Positions 5,345-5,695 of a stretch of DNA of 5,695 bases are shown piece by piece. Every line of letters begins with the position of its first letter. Position 1 is the stretch's first letter. This stretch comes from Flavobacteriaceae bacterium (GTDB taxonomy: Bacteria > Bacteroidota > Bacteroidia > Flavobacteriales > Flavobacteriaceae), in assembly GCA_947377425.1 (NCBI GenBank), contig CANCFZ010000150.1, positions 1-5,695 of the forward strand. The letters run 5' to 3'. The notes beneath the pieces were generated by a model that worked only from the letters and a program-made list of their open reading frames with translations, had not been told where the DNA came from and searched no databases. The translations under genes were made by a program, and so were the position numbers.

Positions 5345-5695
5345 TTACTCTTGGTTATCTGTTTTTTTAGCTTTTTTAGGAGCTGCTACTTCTTCTTCAG
5401 TTGATTTTTCTGTTTTAGGAGCTTTAGCTTTTTTAGGAGCTAATTCTTCTTCTACAGTTTCAACAACCGGAGCCGCTTCTTTTTTAGGAGCTGGAGTTGC
5501 TTTTTTTCCACCAGTAGCACTAATTCCTTCAATAAGAATTTGTGTTAAATACTGACGGTGACCGTTTCTCTTTTTGTAGCCTTTTCTTCTTTTCTTTTTG
5601 AAGATAATTACTTTATCACCTTTTAAGTGTTGTAACACTTTGGCTTCTACTGAAGCACCTTCTATAGCTGGGGCGCCTAAAGTAATGTTTCCATT
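5345..5695 (-). CDS. rplU: 50S ribosomal protein L21 (bL21) with long acidic/basic C-terminal tail (5' end outside window)
   Basis: Large-subunit protein that binds 23S rRNA. The frame stays open to the right edge (first visible codons NGNITLGAPAIEGASVEAKV), so the real start lies outside and the GTG at 5636-5638 is an internal valine. 116 residues are visible. The L21 signature is clear in VIIFKKKRRKGYKKRNGHRQ followed by YLTQILIEGI. The L21 fold should end near codon position 5515. About 56 further residues form a low-complexity tail of Lys, Ala, Pro, Glu and Thr with repeated APKK-type units (APKKE, APKKA, APKTE, APKKA). This makes the protein much longer than the roughly 103 residues of E. 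coli L21. The tail is probably disordered and its role is unknown. First gene of the rplU-rpmA pair. Confidence 0.96.
   Translation of the reverse strand, partial: NGNITLGAPAIEGASVEAKVLQHLKGDKVIIFKKKRRKGYKKRNGHRQYLTQILIEGISATGGKKATPAPKKEAAPVVETVEEELAPKKAKAPKTEKSTEEEVAAPKKAKKTDNQE

Noticed and set aside
5636..5638. GTG as a start codon for rplU
   Set aside because: The L21 sequence continues in frame upstream (NITLGAPAIEGASVEAK) to the window edge, so this is an internal valine.

Overview
The window looks like a chromosomal housekeeping segment from a Bacteroidota bacterium, most likely a Flavobacterium or close relative. The signs are AT-rich DNA, no Shine-Dalgarno sequence before any start codon (starts follow A/T-rich stretches), a TTTG...TAnnTTTG-type promoter, and flavobacterial-looking ribosomal proteins. 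No phage, insertion sequence, CRISPR, defence or toxin-antitoxin gene is visible. I did not find a novel multi-gene system.

Layout of the plus strand, left to right. (1) The 3' part of pdxA (vitamin B6 synthesis) runs in from the left edge. A perfect AT-rich palindrome overlaps its stop codon. (2) A strong flavobacterial promoter and a short leader with a UUCG hairpin precede a yceD/DUF177 gene, followed closely by rpmF (ribosomal protein L32). A clear intrinsic terminator ends this unit. (3) fabH, accB and accC follow and form a fatty-acid initiation cluster. AccB (biotin carrier) and AccC (biotin carboxylase) are half of acetyl-CoA carboxylase, which makes malonyl-CoA. FabH uses malonyl-ACP and an acyl-CoA for the first condensation. 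The accB-accC gap holds an unusual pair of short tandem arrays that are complementary to each other at the RNA level. Two terminator hairpins follow accC.

On the minus strand, converging on accC, lie rpmA (L27) and the 3' part of rplU (L21), in the order rplU-rpmA. L21 carries a long Lys/Ala/Pro/Glu-rich C-terminal tail. Its N-terminus is beyond the right edge.

The yceD-rpmF-fabH order is the well-known ribosome/lipid neighbourhood of bacteria, but plsX, often found between rpmF and fabH, is not here. The best candidates for a second look are non-coding: the accB-accC repeat hairpin, the inverted repeat in the fabH leader, and the palindrome between pdxA and the yceD promoter. No base is further than about 140 nt from a gene, so there is no long unexplained stretch.
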